Positions 1 through 13,000 of a stretch of 64,000 nucleotides of DNA are shown piece after piece. Location of the stretch: NCBI GenBank assembly GCA_003439945.1, contig QVRM01005405.1:5001-69000 (forward strand), read 5' to 3'. Origin of the DNA: Dermanyssus gallinae (lineage: Eukaryota; Arthropoda; Arachnida; Mesostigmata; Dermanyssidae). Positions within the stretch are counted from its first letter, which is position 1; each line of letters opens with the position of its first letter. The translations under genes and the position numbers were made by a program. A model generated the notes under the pieces. That model did not search any database. It saw only the letters and a program-made list of their open reading frames with translations, and was not told the origin of the DNA.

Positions 1-1176
1 CACACACACTCTCCCTCTCTCTCTCTCCATCTCTTGCCTCTTGCCAACTTGTTGTTTCGCTTTTGCTGAGTTTCCGTTGAGTGTTCTTTGTCTTGTAGCG
101 TACCTTGGTTTGTGGTGGTTGTTGTTGTGACTCTGCGGTGTGGTGTGGTGACTGTGGTTACGGCAGCACCGGGCAACGCTGCGAATCCGGCCTTCGTCAT
201 CATGTTCGCTTGTTTGATTGTTTCGCCTGTGCGTTCTTTACGGCGTTGAGAGCGTCCAACCAATCGACTGTCACCGCTTGACTGTTATACGTGTTTCTGT
301 TCTTTATGTATGTATATATATATAACGTTTCTCTCTCATTATCTCTCGATCTGTTCCCTTTTTCCACGTTCTCTCCTTCTTGTCTGGCCGTCTTCTAAAC
401 GCGTATTGTCTTTAGTCTAGTCTGCAAAATGTACGTTTTTGTGCTTGTCCGTTGTGCTGTGTGATCGGCGGTTGTCCGTCTTTCGTTTGGACATGTTTTT
501 TAATATGCGCTGAAAATGTACTCCCCGTTTTGCCTTCATTCTCCCGGTTTGTTGGCTTTCTATATATATATATATATATATATATGAGCAGTGCAATTTG
601 TTTGGTTGACGTTACGCAACGAGAAATTGTGTTACGTTTTGTCTTCCTTTTTCGATTCTCCTCTTTGTATGTTCTGCTTTTCTTCTGATAGATTTCCATC
701 ATCATTATCAAAAGCAACAACAAGCAGGAATCTCAACAATGATTTCGATCGTCAACAACAACAACAACATCGATGACAGCAATGGCTACGACGTCCTCAT
801 ATGTGCAATGTTGCTCCCACGTCAATTTCCCTGTATCTCTTTTTGTTCTTCTTGTTCGTTGTTGTTGTTGCTACGGCTGTCGTCCATCTCACCGTGCGGC
901 CTCTCCTGTATCTCTACTTGCACTAGAGTCGATCTGTGGAAGCTGGTATTGAACTAATAGAAATAGTTCCTTAGTTGACTGCTCAATCGCTAGTTGATTA
1001 GAAATTAACATTAGCCAGCTAGTGCCATCTTCATCGTGGCCGCGGTCGACCACGTTTACTTCTGCGTAACCGTTGGTTATGAGGTTCTGTTAATGTCGTT
1101 GTTGTTATTTGTAATGTGAGAGGGCTTCGTCTGGAGGTGTCTCCTGAACGACTCTCCGTGCTTAGGGGGTACTCAC
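1..1176 (-). other. retn: Intron 3' of retn exon B (continues past the left edge)
   Basis: No ARID-like or other recognisable coding sequence is present on either strand. The stretch holds a CT-rich start (1-35), a short (TA)n at 561..585 and a small AAC run near 757-772. In the transcript it begins with the exon B donor, GTGAGTAC. The next ARID exon (expected to begin ..TPINR) is absent. Confidence 0.75.
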
Positions 1177-1249
1177 CTCGTTTTTGCATGAAGGCAAATA
1201 ACTCGTCGAGGAACTCCTTTCGTTTGGGGTCATCGCTAAGCTCATACAA
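1177..1249 (-). CDS. retn: ARID3/dead ringer exon B: start of the ARID DNA-binding domain
   Basis: This 73-nt exon encodes LYELSDDPKRKEFLDEL followed by FAFMQKR and the first base of a glycine codon. It is nearly identical to the first helix region of the ARID domain in ARID3/dead ringer proteins, where the next residues are TPINR. The acceptor is strong: a pyrimidine-rich tract ending CTGTCCTTTCAG lies immediately upstream. The donor is CGAG|GTGAGTAC, close to consensus. Entry phase is 0, matching the end of exon A (DDQLKQ), and exit phase is 1. The rest of the ARID fold (helices that insert into the DNA major groove) is not in positions 1-1176, so the next exon lies beyond the left window edge. 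The conservation is high enough that the family call is close to certain. Whether the gene is single-copy in this genome cannot be told from here. Confidence 0.93.
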
Positions 1250-3344
1250 CTGAAAGGACAGCAGCAAAAGACAGTCGAAAGTGGAAGTTAGACGCAGGCG
1301 TTACCATGGCGTTCGTTACTACGTAGAACCTCCTTGTCACCTGTTGATCACTATCACCGTGAAGCCATCAATCCGAATAGGTCATCAGCGTAAAGTTAAC
1401 TATCAGCATAGCGGTGCTCAAGGAAATCTTTACTTAGGCAGTTTTGTAGCACTGCATTTATTTGGCAACAATCCTAATTAAAAAGAGCCAACAATGAGTT
1501 TTTAGACGGGTGTTGCTTTTTCGACGGAATGCTGACTGACCTTTGGTTTATCGAGTTTATATTTTGTCGTCGCGGTTGTGGCTCGATAATTCGCCACTGT
1601 CATTGGACAAATATTAGGCACCCAATGTTCTTTATGCAAATAAAATAACGAAAAAATAAAATGCATAATAAATGACACAATAGACAACCGACGATGCAGA
1701 CAGAGACGTCTCATGAAAAAGGAAGAGAGAGACTTGTCGTATTACTTCGATAGTCTGACACCCATTGGAACGTTGGGCGATCGCAAGAAAAGGAAACGGG
1801 ACATAAGTGTCAGTAGGTCGCCGTAGAAAAAGATAGGTCGCCAAAACTCGCCGCGCCGGCGAAGGAATCGAACAAGGCTGTAGTTGCGGCGTAGATTTAT
1901 TCTTCTTCGTCTTCTTTTTTTCGTTGATTTCGCCTTTGATCTGCATGAGAAGTCGTCTGCATGACCTGCGCGACAGCTTCAGGGACATGCCGAGAGAGGG
2001 CGCGCCGGCGCCGAACTACTTAAAACGTAGGCGGCGGCTCATCATAGGCACCGGCTGCGCGCGATCGGTTCCGTCACCGACGAAACTGACTCCGCATGCA
2101 AGAAAGCACAAAGAACATGCTGACCGAAACGTTTACCTTCCGTTACCTGCCCGTTGCCCCCCCTCCCCCGGCAATCCGGCCGACGGTTGTAAACTTCAGA
2201 TAGCGTACCGGACCCTTGTATACGTTGACTCTCGGTCGTCTCTCGGTACTTCCCTCACACATACGCGTGAAGGCAGCTAGACAGACAAACCGACAGACTG
2301 ACATACCGAAGCTATATGTCTTCAAAAATGACAAGGATGGTCCTCGAAACGACTGCGGTTTCACAGTTGCTACCGCAGCCGCACCAACAGCAACGACCAC
2401 GACAGCATTGCGAACGACAACAACAACAATAACGACAGCAACAACAGCAACAACAACAAAAAGCTATCGCACTTTGCTGCGTCCAAGAGAAGAAGAAGAA
2501 GAAGAAGATTACTCGTTAAACATCGATAATAATAACAATGCGCGCCTGTTGTGAGCTTGTGAGCACAATTCATGAGAGTTGGTGTGCTCGTCTCTTAAAA
2601 TCGTCATCTGTCTGTTTTCCCTTAGATTTTGCAGTCCGAGCAGCTCGCACAACGACAACAACAACAGCAACAACAACAAACATGGTAATAAATCTATGGC
2701 ATCTATATCTTCCTCTCACTGTCTTGCTTCCTCTGGCTATCTTCATATTTCGCGCTCCTATATGGTACATCTCTCTCCCTCTCTCCCCCTCTCTCATTCT
2801 CTCCCCTGATTTTTATATTTCGTTTGCTTGCTTGCGTTCATTTTTCCGTTCGCTATGAGTGATAGTGACGTTAAAACAACCACTACGCTTCGAAAATCGC
2901 TTTCGTGCCAGCATTCACCATCAAACCGTTTGGTCCGGCATGCCTCCACGATGAGTGCGGCGATGACTTGAGTGTGTCATCATCGTCGTCGTCGTCGTCG
3001 TCGAGTATCTTGAGCCTCCTACTGAGGTTACGCCGATGTCGCCTACAACCCATAGCGAGCGAACCAGCCAGAGGCTCGTAGAGCGTGCCCGCGACGCGCG
3101 ACCAAGCCCGCAGCGTCGCGTAGGCAAACGCAGCCGGTCAACACAGCATCGTGCCGTTTAATAGCCGTGATGGCCGAGTTTATAGGTTCGACGTCGATGA
3201 CGCCGCCAGCAGCCAGCGAACAGGCCAGGCAACGATGAACACTTACTAAAACTACTACTACTACTACTACTATTGCTACTACAAATACCGCTCGCACCCC
3301 AGCGACGTTTACGTAGCTTAACCGCCGCCTTACGTAGACGTTGT

Positions 3345-3372
3345 CCTTCGTCTCCTCCGGAGGAGACGAAGG
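3345..3372. repeat. 28-bp perfect palindrome
   Basis: CCTTCGTCTCCTCC is followed immediately by its exact reverse complement, GGAGGAGACGAAGG, with no spacer. The next base pair outward does not match. Function is unknown. Confidence 0.95.
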
Positions 3373-3570
3373 CGGCCCGAGCGATCCCATCGAACGAAGG
3401 CGTCCAAGGCGTGGCTCGCTCGTTGACTCGTGGCTCAAAGACAGCAAAGACGGGCCGGGCCGACTGAAGACCGAAAACTACCTTATGCCCGATGCGTGCC
3501 GCAGAGTTTTCGAGACGTACAGGTGCACCTCGTAGGCATATATTGACTTCTTATGTCTATGTATGAGAGC

Positions 3571-3571
3571 G

Positions 3572-3626
<55 letters not shown>
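3571..3626. repeat. Compound (TA)n-(GA)n microsatellite
   Basis: About 38 bp of TA runs directly into about 18 bp of GA. Confidence 0.94.
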
Positions 3627-5477
3627 GGAGGGACTAAGAAATAATAAAAAGAAAAGCGACGAGCAGGACAAAAATGGTTATAGGGTACTAAACTAAGGCA
3701 TTTTATCGCATTGAAGGGCAATAGCAACAACAACAACAACAACGCATGATGAGCGTAGCGGTAGTACTGCAGCCGTCCAGCAAGCGAATCGTGGGTGTCT
3801 ACGATATTGTGCCGATGTACTGCCGGGGGTGGGAGGGGACCGTCAGAGTCACGTTAAAGAACCGAGCAGCAACAGAGACAAAGGATGCTGCTGAGTCGCC
3901 GCTTACTAAAGGTTTCCTCCCACGGCGAGAGAAGGCATACCGATGTACGGTTGTTGTCGTCGGGTAAAGGCAGAGGGCGAGCAACTCGATCGGGACTCAA
4001 TCGGGTCGAGTTCCCGATCCGATCCGATGGCCGATTATCAACGCGCCAGCGCCTTCATCCCGATTCGACGTCACTGCAGAGGCAAGGCCAGCCCACACTC
4101 ATCATACGCGCATTGCGGCCGCTTACAGCAGGTCCCGGCCGGCTGACCAACCAGACAAACAGACACAAGCTCTTTTTTGTAGTTGGAAAGTTTCGGGGAT
4201 GCTTGATGCACATACCTCTTACACGGGCAGATAGGTAGCGTGACTCGTATAAGGAGGGGGGGGGGGGAGACTCGCAAACCCACCAAAACCTCCGTATTCC
4301 TCTCCACCCCTCCAAGCTCGGTATTGGCATTTGGCTCATTATTTGGTTTGAAACAGGCATACACACATAAGCTAGCCGGCCATCCATGTACCTGTCGAAA
4401 TTGAAAGAAGCTGTCATAATCTTTCGTTATGCCTTTACGGCTTTGGACCTTTTTTAACCGGGACCGACCACGTCATTATTATTGTCTTCGTCGTCTTCGT
4501 CGTCGTCGTCGTCGCCGCCGCTGGTTGCTACCTTGTTGTTGCTTGCTTGCCAGTTACATACTCATACCGTTGTTGGTGTCGCTCTATAACTTAACTTTCA
4601 AGCTGATCCCATATTTCGGTTAGCGTTAATCTTCTTTAACAACGCAACTGCGGCGGCAGCGGCAACAACAACAAAATTACAACAAGGAAAAATAACGACA
4701 AAATCAAAAAGAACGACAATAACAAAAGCAATAAAAAGAAGCTCATACGTGAAACCCAATTCGAGTTGTTGGGAGCGGCGGCGCAGTTAAGTTTTACACA
4801 TAACCAACAGTGATATCTAATAATTGTTTCCTCTCTCCCCCCTCTCTCTCTCTCAATCCCCTCCGCTGTCTCCTATATATGTTTATACTTTCGCACCCGC
4901 GATCCTTCAACGCGACCGTTCACCCTTTGTATAGCGCGACAGCCGGTGGAGATCCACAGCCGAATTTCAAGCTGCAAACATTTGGCGCGCGCGTGTAGTG
5001 GCGAATATTTGGCGTTGGCAACGTCTATCGCACGCATCCCTCCCGCATTTCCCTCCCGGAACGTGATGTCGCATCGAGGGGGTGGTTTAAAGTCATCGCG
5101 CAGAAGAAGATCGTACGCTGGACGAGCGCTTCGTCGCGGCTGTCTCCCGCCCTCGCTCGCGGCGCTGATGACAAGCACGGAAAAGGCCAACCGGCCTCAA
5201 CTCATCGACGGGCTGACTGGAGCAACCAACTTAAGTAGAGGAGATCTCGTCGTAGCTCTCAGATGTAACAGCATTATTCCCTTCCTGCCCCATTCTTGGT
5301 ACTCTTTTTCGATTTCCTCATCATCATCGTCATCGTCATATTCTCGTCCTATTTCCCTCCAATTCCTTCTCCGTCTTTTTCGACTTTTTGCTTCGACTTA
5401 TTCTTGCTCGTGCCCGTACACAGAGGGAAACGGCAAATTCCGGCGAAACGACTTCACGCGGTGGCGGCGCTGCTAGC

Positions 5478-6090
5478 AACGGTGACAACAACAACGACGG
5501 CGGCAATAACAATGTCAACAACAACGCCGACAACAGCAACAACAACGACGATGATGACAACAGAAGCAACAACAACAATGATGATGACAATAGAAACAAC
5601 AAAGATGATGATGACAACACAAATACCAACAACAACAGAAATAATACAAACAACAACAACCCGCTCGCAACAACATTCTCCGACGTACAGGCTATCAACT
5701 ACAACAACAACAATAACAGCAGTAGCAGCAGCTATATGATCAACGCAAACAACAGCCAGAGTTTTGGATCCGGAAAACGCTAGAAATCCCGACCAGGATG
5801 AGCAAAAAAAGACAAATATCGCAGCCCGGCAAAGTGAAGATAGGAAAGCTAGAGAAACAGATAGCACAGAAACACAGGCCGACGACACTCCTTAATGAAG
5901 CTGGCAAAACAACGACGACAAAATCGTGTCGTTGTTGTTTCTGTTGTTGTCAGCAGCAGCAACAACAACATCAACATCATCATCATCAACAGCAACAAAA
6001 ATAACAACAACTTCAATAACGACAACAACAACAACAACGACATCAGCGTCAAGAACAACGTCAACAACAACAACAACGTTGATGCTTGTG
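5478..6090. repeat. CAA/ACG/GAT trinucleotide-rich tract
   Basis: Imperfect CAA-type triplets with GAT and ACG variants occupy 5478..5720 and 5945..6090. Both strands are open in several frames, but only as poly-N/T/D or poly-V/L/S, which marks a repeat rather than a gene. Confidence 0.85.
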
Positions 6091-6544
6091 TGGCAAACAG
6101 CAATCGCAACAGCAGGCTAGCAGCAGCTGTAGTAGTCACAGAACGTGATGATTTGTTACAATGTAATTGAGATTTGACAGCAACATCAGCAGCGGCAGCC
6201 GTTGTTGCTGAGACGGCGCCAATGGGATAGATTGGTTGGCATTGCTGGTATTGATGACAGTGGCGCTTGCGATGGCACCCTGACCCCGCCCGACCGTCCG
6301 CCTGTCCGCCTGCGTGTTTTCGTGCCACAAAGTTCCACATTCGGTGACGGTGGTGATGATGGCGGTGGTGGGACCCTCTGCATGGCTGAACCGCCCTCTC
6401 GTTTGCAAGTATTGCTTCTCCTGTCGTCGTCGTGGTCGGCGTCAGCGTTTTCGCGTCTTTTACATCAACGCCAACGACTCCCGGGCTACTTCTGTCCTCG
6501 CATCACGACGACACCATCACCACCACCACGTCAACGGAAAAATA

Positions 6545-6598
6545 TTTCGTTGTTGTTTTTGATGTTGTTCTTGTTGTGGCTGTTGTTGTTATTGTTGC

Positions 6599-6632
<34 letters not shown>

Positions 6633-6665
6633 GCTGTTGATGCTGTTGTTGTTGTTGTCGTTGTT
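6545..6665. repeat. (GTT)n tract
   Basis: GTT triplets with GCT and GAT interruptions on the plus strand. The longest pure block is near 6600-6631. Confidence 0.92.
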
Positions 6666-6837
6666 GCGTTATTGTCATCCTCAACTCGGTGATGACTGTG
6701 TGACTTCTCCAGCTACCGCAACAAGCAATGTGTCAGTGGTGATCCTTCATTCGTTGCAACGAAGCAGAGCGGTTTGTCGTCGTCTTCCAACGTTCATGCA
6801 TCTGTTATTATTGTTATTATAATTATTATTACTACTG

Positions 6838-6870
<33 letters not shown>

Positions 6871-6881
6871 TCACTACTAAA

Positions 6882-7061
6882 GTAAAGTTTTCGGGCTGAC
6901 CCTCAGCCAAGATTTAACGTCCACGGAACTGTTTTTCATATTGCTTCATAGACGGACCCCCATAAATACAAATGTGCAGCGGTGGGGTTCGAACCCGCGC
7001 ACCTATGTGTCTCCTCCGGTTGCGAGGCGGAGACTTAATTCACTACGCCACCGGGCTCGAC
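6882..7061 (-). mobile_element. tRNA-derived SINE, family 1, copy 1 (full length, with target-site duplication)
   Basis: In sense (minus) orientation the element starts GTCGAGCCCGGTGGCGTAGTG, which resembles RNA polymerase III box A. It continues through a tRNA-like arm to a perfect box B (GCGGGTTCGAACCCC). The tail reads CACATTTGTATTTATGGGGG, then GTCCGTC, and ends in GACGTTAAATCTTGGCTGAGG, GTCAGCCCGAAAAC. A 15-bp duplication, ACTTCTATCACTACT, flanks it at 6864..6878 and 7062..7076. The site is inside a (CTA)n array, so the duplication could be partly fortuitous. There is no coding capacity, so it would depend on a LINE for retrotransposition. Confidence 0.88.
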
Positions 7062-8090
7062 ACTTCTATCACTACTGCTACTACTACTACTACTACACTA
7101 CTACTACTTCTATCACTACTACTAATACTGCATGTTTCGCCTGCCGAATATCGAATGTCGAACGCACAGGACGGCCCATGCGAATAGCAAGGCAATTCGC
7201 AAATGCGAATTAAAACACAAGCTAAACAACAAAGACACGAATAAAATGCAGAAGAAAATGAAGAAAAAGGAGGACAAGGCGAACAATAGAAAATCGTATT
7301 TGCTTCTTGACACAGCGTATTGCGCTGTATATCTTTGCATTGCTTGCGCCTGCGCGTGCAGGATTTCTCTGCGCAGTGTTCTGTACGAGGTTCTGCTGTT
7401 GTTTCTGTACGAGTGGCAAATGCTTATGTGTTCGGTTGGGTCGCCTCGGGCTGGGAGGAAGACGGGCGGGCGCTTATGCGGTCGTCGAGGCTGGATTGGA
7501 CGGGTTTTTTAAGAAGGTGATCACGGCCACCTCTCACATGTCATCATGACATGGCCGTTGCCCTCAACATGTCGAAGATGGCGAGGCAAAAGCGGTAGCA
7601 ACAGCAACAGCAGCAGCAGCAGCAGCAGCCTGGCAAACGGATTCATTGCAGTTGCCTCATAGCCGATCATCGATATTAGACCAGAACATATCTGTATACA
7701 TACATGTCAGCAAACGTTGCTGATACTGCAGCTGCTGCTGGCATACACACGATGAGTGCGATACATACACACGATGGGTGCGCGTATCAACGACCGACCG
7801 CAGACAGAGATCCTTCGACGGCTGGATCTCCTCTCAAATCTTCTAATCGTCTCTCGCTTGCTACTACTACTACTCAACTAACCAGTCTCAATCGCAAGGC
7901 AACGCATAGCATCTGCCATCGCTATAGTGACATTGATCGTCATCGCCTAGAGAGGATTCGTAGGCTTCCTCCTGTCATTGCTACTGATCATGTTGTTTCT
8001 TCTTTTTGCGTTGTTGTTGCTGCTAGGTCGTATTATTGTTTCTGCTGCCGTTGCTGCGGCAATCTTGTTTTCGCTGACAGAAAATCGCCC

Positions 8091-8117
8091 ATTCCCTACC
8101 TTACACAGGTAGGGAAT
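8091..8117. repeat. Perfect hairpin, 11-bp stem and 5-nt loop
   Basis: ATTCCCTACCT and AGGTAGGGAAT are separated by TACAC. There is no T-run or coding context to suggest a terminator. Confidence 0.9.
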
Positions 8118-8462
8118 TTGTGTTATTTCTGACGTCGTTACATAAAAGCTAATACAGAGGCTAATGTCAGCATCTGCAGAGCAGAGTTGTGTATGTATGT
8201 ATGCTCGTCTATTTGTAATCAGTGATGATTCCTCTCAGATCCGTGGATCAGATGCAAGTCGGGAACTCACCGCCCGACTTCCCAGTGCTCATCATCACAT
8301 GGTATAATTTTTCGTGTAGACAGGTTGCTCAACAAAAAATTCCCACAGTAGTATTTGAAAAGAATTTTTATAATGTCATCTAACAGTCGAATTGATTGGC
8401 GCCACCTGCAGGAATTCATTCTAACAGCGTCATAGGTGCTCATCAATGCATACGTTTATGAG

Positions 8463-8494
<32 letters not shown>

Positions 8495-9489
8495 GCGGCA
8501 AAACCTTCGAAGTGTAATCAAGTTCAATGCACTCATGTTTTCCGTACGTCTTTTTCGGCTAACTCTCGCCGTGTCTACCGGCATAGTTGAGCGTTTGCAA
8601 TACTAAAACGATTGGGTGGTTGCCCGCTTTGGTAAACTACAGCCCATCGTATCTCCGCCGCTCCACCCTTCATATTTCCACCGTTTCTTACCTTTTATCG
8701 AACGAACGGCGTGTCCCTCTGGTTTACTCGAAGGGAACAAATTCGCCAGAATTTGGTTGTCAGATTTTACACCACACCGAACAATGAACAACGGGGGGGG
8801 GGGAAGGGAGGGTAAAGCTCGATCAACGGAAAGAAGAACTTTACGAAAGTATAAAACAACAAAAACAACAACAACAACGACGACGACAACAACAGCAGCA
8901 GCGACGACAACAATAGCAGCAATGACGTGACAATAAATAAGATAACATAAACAACACGAGGAGAACGGGGAGCAGCATCATCTTTATTATTATAATCATC
9001 ATCATCATCATCAACAACAACAATATCATCACCAACAACAACAACAAACTACCACGTACATTCAATGAAAAATACACTGAGCCAAGGGCAGGACCTTGTC
9101 AGTGGGTCGTCGCATCTCCGGGATGTCTTTATCGAGTTTCTTCTCTTCCTATTTTGAGCGGATCGACGACACCTTTCCTCGAGGACTTCGAGGAATCACG
9201 CGCTATCCCGCCGCCGAGTCGTTATGTATCGCACTCTCAAAAGGTGGCGCCACATGCGAGACAGAGAATCATACGCCAATGGCGACGACAAATGGCAGCA
9301 TTCGACAAGGAGGTAGAAATCGAGAGAGAACGCGCGCCGTGGTATTTGACTGAAGAAACAAAACACCTGAACCGTGACATCGAATTATTTACCACGAGGT
9401 GGAGGGGGACATTTAGAAATAAGTAGATGGGCCATCGCATCGACATTGGCAAAAGTACAATCGCCATCGCCCTTGTCTGCACCTTCACC

Positions 9490-9717
9490 CCTCACAACAA
9501 TAACAACAGCAGCAGCAACAAATACAACAACAACAACAAAATGTTATCCTCAACAGCAACAACAACAACCACAGCAGCAACAACAATAAAAACAACAACA
9601 AACTGTTATCCTCAACAAGAACAGCAGCAACAACAACAAAGACAACAACAAAATGTTATTCTCAACAGCAACAACAACAGCAACAACAAAAAAACAACAA
9701 CAACAAAATGTTTTTCT

Positions 9718-9748
<31 letters not shown>

Positions 9749-9835
9749 AACGAACGATTGCCCCCCACAACAACAACAACAACAACAACAATAACGAACG
9801 ATTGCCCCCCACAACAACAACAACAAACTATCACC
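9490..9835. repeat. CAA-based compound minisatellite
   Basis: CAA runs are punctuated four times by an AATGTTATCCTCAACA-like insert (near 9540, 9602, 9652 and 9708). They then contain two copies of ATAACGAACGATTGCCCCCC, 44 bp apart (9747 and 9791). The long open frames here are repeat translations only. Confidence 0.92.
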
Positions 9836-10021
9836 TCCAACAATAACAGCTACAGCACGTCGCTCGACCGGCCGGCCAGCTGTTCACGATGTAATCATGC
9901 AGACACGCCAACAGACAGACACCGGTTTATGTCGGTTTTATAGAGAGACAGTCAGCCAGAATCTGACAGCTATGCGAACGACGACCAGACGCAACCTAAC
10001 TCTTCTTCACAGGTCGTTCGT

Positions 10022-10048
10022 CTCCGTTCTCATTTAGTGAGAACGGAG
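10022..10048. repeat. Perfect hairpin, 11-bp stem and 5-nt loop
   Basis: CTCCGTTCTCA and TGAGAACGGAG are separated by TTTAG. Confidence 0.88.
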
Positions 10049-10144
10049 TTCTCCCGCTATCGTCACGGTAGCCATCGCAAAACCGTGGCGGTTTACCTAA
10101 ACTGACTGACCGACCTGAGAGACTGTCTGTTCGGGAGGCGGGAA

Positions 10145-10310
10145 ACAACAACTGCAACAACAACAGCAGCAACAACAACAACAACAACGAGCGCGACAAC
10201 AAGAGCAACAACAACTGCGACAACAACAGCAACAACTGCGACAACAACAGCAACAACTGCGACAACAACAGCAACAACAACTGCAACAACAACAACTGCA
10301 ACAACAAAAT
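10145..10310. repeat. CAA-based minisatellite with CTGCGA spacers
   Basis: Units of CAACAACTGCGACAACAACAG recur several times with CAA runs between them. Confidence 0.9.
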
Positions 10311-11311
10311 GTCGCCGGCTGCGTCGATGGCAGCGATGAGGCCGCTCGCTAGCCACGACTTCTTCTTATGTTGTGGTTGCTGTGGTTACGGTGACGATGG
10401 CATAAATACAGCCACCAGGCAGCAACTGGTGGCTGAGAAGATTGCTCTGAGATGACTTGCTGTTCTCTGAGCAGCAGCCGCAGCAGCCGCCACAGATATC
10501 TTGTCCTATGTTATGTCCTGTGCTCTGTCTTGTGCTGCGATCTCTGCGACTTCGTTGTGGTCGTGTTCTTCGTTTTCTTCTTCTCCTTCTTAATTTTCTT
10601 TTTTGTCGTCGTCGTCGTGTTGCTGTTGTTATTGTTGTTGCTGTTGTTGTTGTTGCTGTTATTGTTGTTGCTGCTATTGTAGTAATAGTAGTAGTTGTTG
10701 TTGATGTCGTCGTCGTCGTCGACTTCTTCTACGACTACGAGCCTCGGCCATCGGCACATAATTAATGACCCTAACCCACCACCACCATCATCAGCTCGCT
10801 CTTCAAACGGCGAATAAGCAGTGGGCCGAAAAAAGGCAGTTGGCCCTCGCCGAGCCCGATCGCCTGCGCTGAGCCCGATCGCCCACCGGTAGTCCATAGG
10901 CTCACAGGCCCACAGGCCCATGATGATGGACCAGCTTACCCGCTAGCTCATTGGCCGCAACGGCGCTCTGCTGCCTACGACTTCGACTTGTAGAGTCTAC
11001 TACTACTACTACTACATCTATAGCTGCTTCTGCTACTAGAATTAGCTACTTACCACGGCTACTACAATTACTACAGCTACTATTACTATGGATGTGCCTT
11101 ACTTACTACTAAGCTGCGTCCTCTAGTGCCATTATTATTATTATTATTACTACGACTACCAGCAAAGAGTACAGGCACAGCAAAAGCAACAGCAGCAGAT
11201 TGTGTCCGCGTGCCCGCTTAAAGTCCCCCAGCTTGGCCGGCATGAACAGCAAACAGTACGACACAGTAGTAGAAAGAAAGAGAAAACGAGGGGACAGAAA
11301 AGAAATAGAGA

Positions 11312-11317
<6 letters not shown>

Positions 11318-11369
<52 letters not shown>
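11318..11369. repeat. Compound (TA)n-(GA)n microsatellite
   Basis: About 27 bp of TA runs directly into about 25 bp of GA, the same arrangement as at 3571..3626. Confidence 0.94.
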
Positions 11370-11509
11370 TTGAGGGAGAGAAAGAGAAAAAATGGAGAGG
11401 AAATGAAACACAGCCATCGAGATGGAAAAATAGTTGGGAAAATAGGGACAAAGAAAACGATATAGTGAGATAAAGGGATGGGGGCAAAGGTCTTTTTATT
11501 GCTACTGTT

Positions 11510-11690
11510 ATAGCTGTTGTTGTTGTTGTTGTTGTTGTTGCTCTCGCTATCATTGTTGCTGTTGTTGCTGCTGTTGTTGTTGCGCTCGCTATCGCTGCTG
11601 CTGTTGTTGTTGTTGTTATTGTTGCAGCTGTTGTTGTTGTTGTTGTTGTTGCTGTTGTTGTTGCTGTTGTTATTGCTGCCGTTACTGAGG
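11510..11690. repeat. (GTT)n tract with CTCGCTATC spacers
   Basis: GTT/GCT triplets on the plus strand are interrupted twice by GCTCTCGCTATC or GCGCTCGCTATC. Confidence 0.92.
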
Positions 11691-12259
11691 CGGCAACGAC
11701 GGCTACGGTGTATTGATGGTGTTAGCAGCCCAACAGATCGTCAAGTGTGACAGCACCGTGAACATATGTGTCTTTGTCTATCGTTTTGTCGACCGCACAG
11801 GCAGACAGATGACAGCGTGTTGGTGGTGGCGCAAAGGCCACCGCTTTTGACCACAGTCGGCCAACTGTAAGTCCGCCGCCCAGGTTCGTTAGGCGAGATG
11901 CAGCAGCAAATGGCGCTGCTTCTGGATACGCGATCACGCATCATTATCGTCACCTCGGTTGAGACGACGACGACGATCGATTGTCGCTCGAAGACGACCA
12001 ACCAAACTGAAGAGCGATAGCCATAGCGCTCTGCGGCACTCTGCCTTCGAGATTATGTATGACGATGAATCGTACTAGAACGGGAATAGAATAGAGGGCC
12101 ACGGAGTTTATGCCCCGGACGGCGGTCATTATGACGATTTTCAGCATGCTGAGCTAGGGAACGATTGTTAACAGCATACAGAAGGGTGATGCGTTCGATG
12201 GTGGTGGTGGTGGTGGAGTGACAACAATCGAAAAAAAAAAGAAAGCAGTTTACCCGATA

Positions 12260-12291
<32 letters not shown>

Positions 12292-12969
12292 GTAAAAATA
12301 GTAATATTATTATGTAATAAAATATAATATTAGTAATATTAATAAAAACTGGGAGATTACTGGGATACCTGCGGTTTCCCGCCTCCTTTCATTGTTGTCA
12401 AGTTGTTAGTTATGATAAATTGAGGTAGATTACAGCCCACTTCGGCAGTCACCGTATCGAAAATCAGAAAAGAGCACCGACATGAGAGTGGCCCACGACC
12501 TCCCAAATACAAGGCTCGATGGCTTTGCTGCTACTAAGCCATTTTGCTTGGCCAAAATCCGTCACCTGTGCACTCATCCAATGAAATGTCTACGTGCCAC
12601 TACGGGGTTTCCCGAAACAAAACCACGACTGCAGTACAAAACCCGAGTGCTGTCTTAATGCCGTTGGCAGCAGTCGACATTGGCAAGCAAGCAAGCCAGT
12701 AAAAACATAAAAACACACGTGTGTCATTTTGGTACTCGCCTGTACGGGCAGCCCGTCAATCAGCGGAAAACGGAGAGCTCGGTCTCCGCTTGTGGAACGG
12801 TGGTCTTTAAATAGCAGTTGCCGGAGCCCGCCACACTATTTCGTCTAAGTCGTTTCGCTCGGCCATTCCCGTATGTTCTCAGAGCAGAAAGCTTAGAGTT
12901 ACAGAGTCTAAGCAAGTCATTTGGTGAATCATAAAAACGATACGGTTTTACCTCATACACATGCTGGGT

Positions 12970-13000
<31 letters not shown>

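Larger units (their letters stand above)
1250..6881. other. Intronic stretch, no supported gene
   Basis: The contents are a CAA/ACG-rich run at 2400..2460, a 28-bp palindrome at 3345..3372, (TA)n-(GA)n at 3571..3626, a G run at 4257..4268, and large CAA-type tracts at 5478..5720 and 5945..6090. A (GTT)n tract lies at 6545..6665 and (CTA)n leads into the SINE near 6830-6880. No coding evidence was seen on either strand. Confidence 0.7.

Noticed and set aside
5388..5783. 131-codon plus-strand frame rich in Asn/Asp/Ser
   Set aside because: It is a direct translation of CAA/GAT-type microsatellite. The opposite strand is equally open as poly-V/L, and there are no splice or start features.
6985..7061. 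Possible functional tRNA gene from box A/box B-like sequence
   Set aside because: The cloverleaf arms do not pair well and the same sequence recurs with a shared non-tRNA tail in five other places, so it is a SINE head.
12760..12975. Minus-strand frame ending before TATGAG|GTAAAA
   Set aside because: The only upstream sequence is a (TA)n array with no acceptor or promoter evidence, and the peptide is not recognised.
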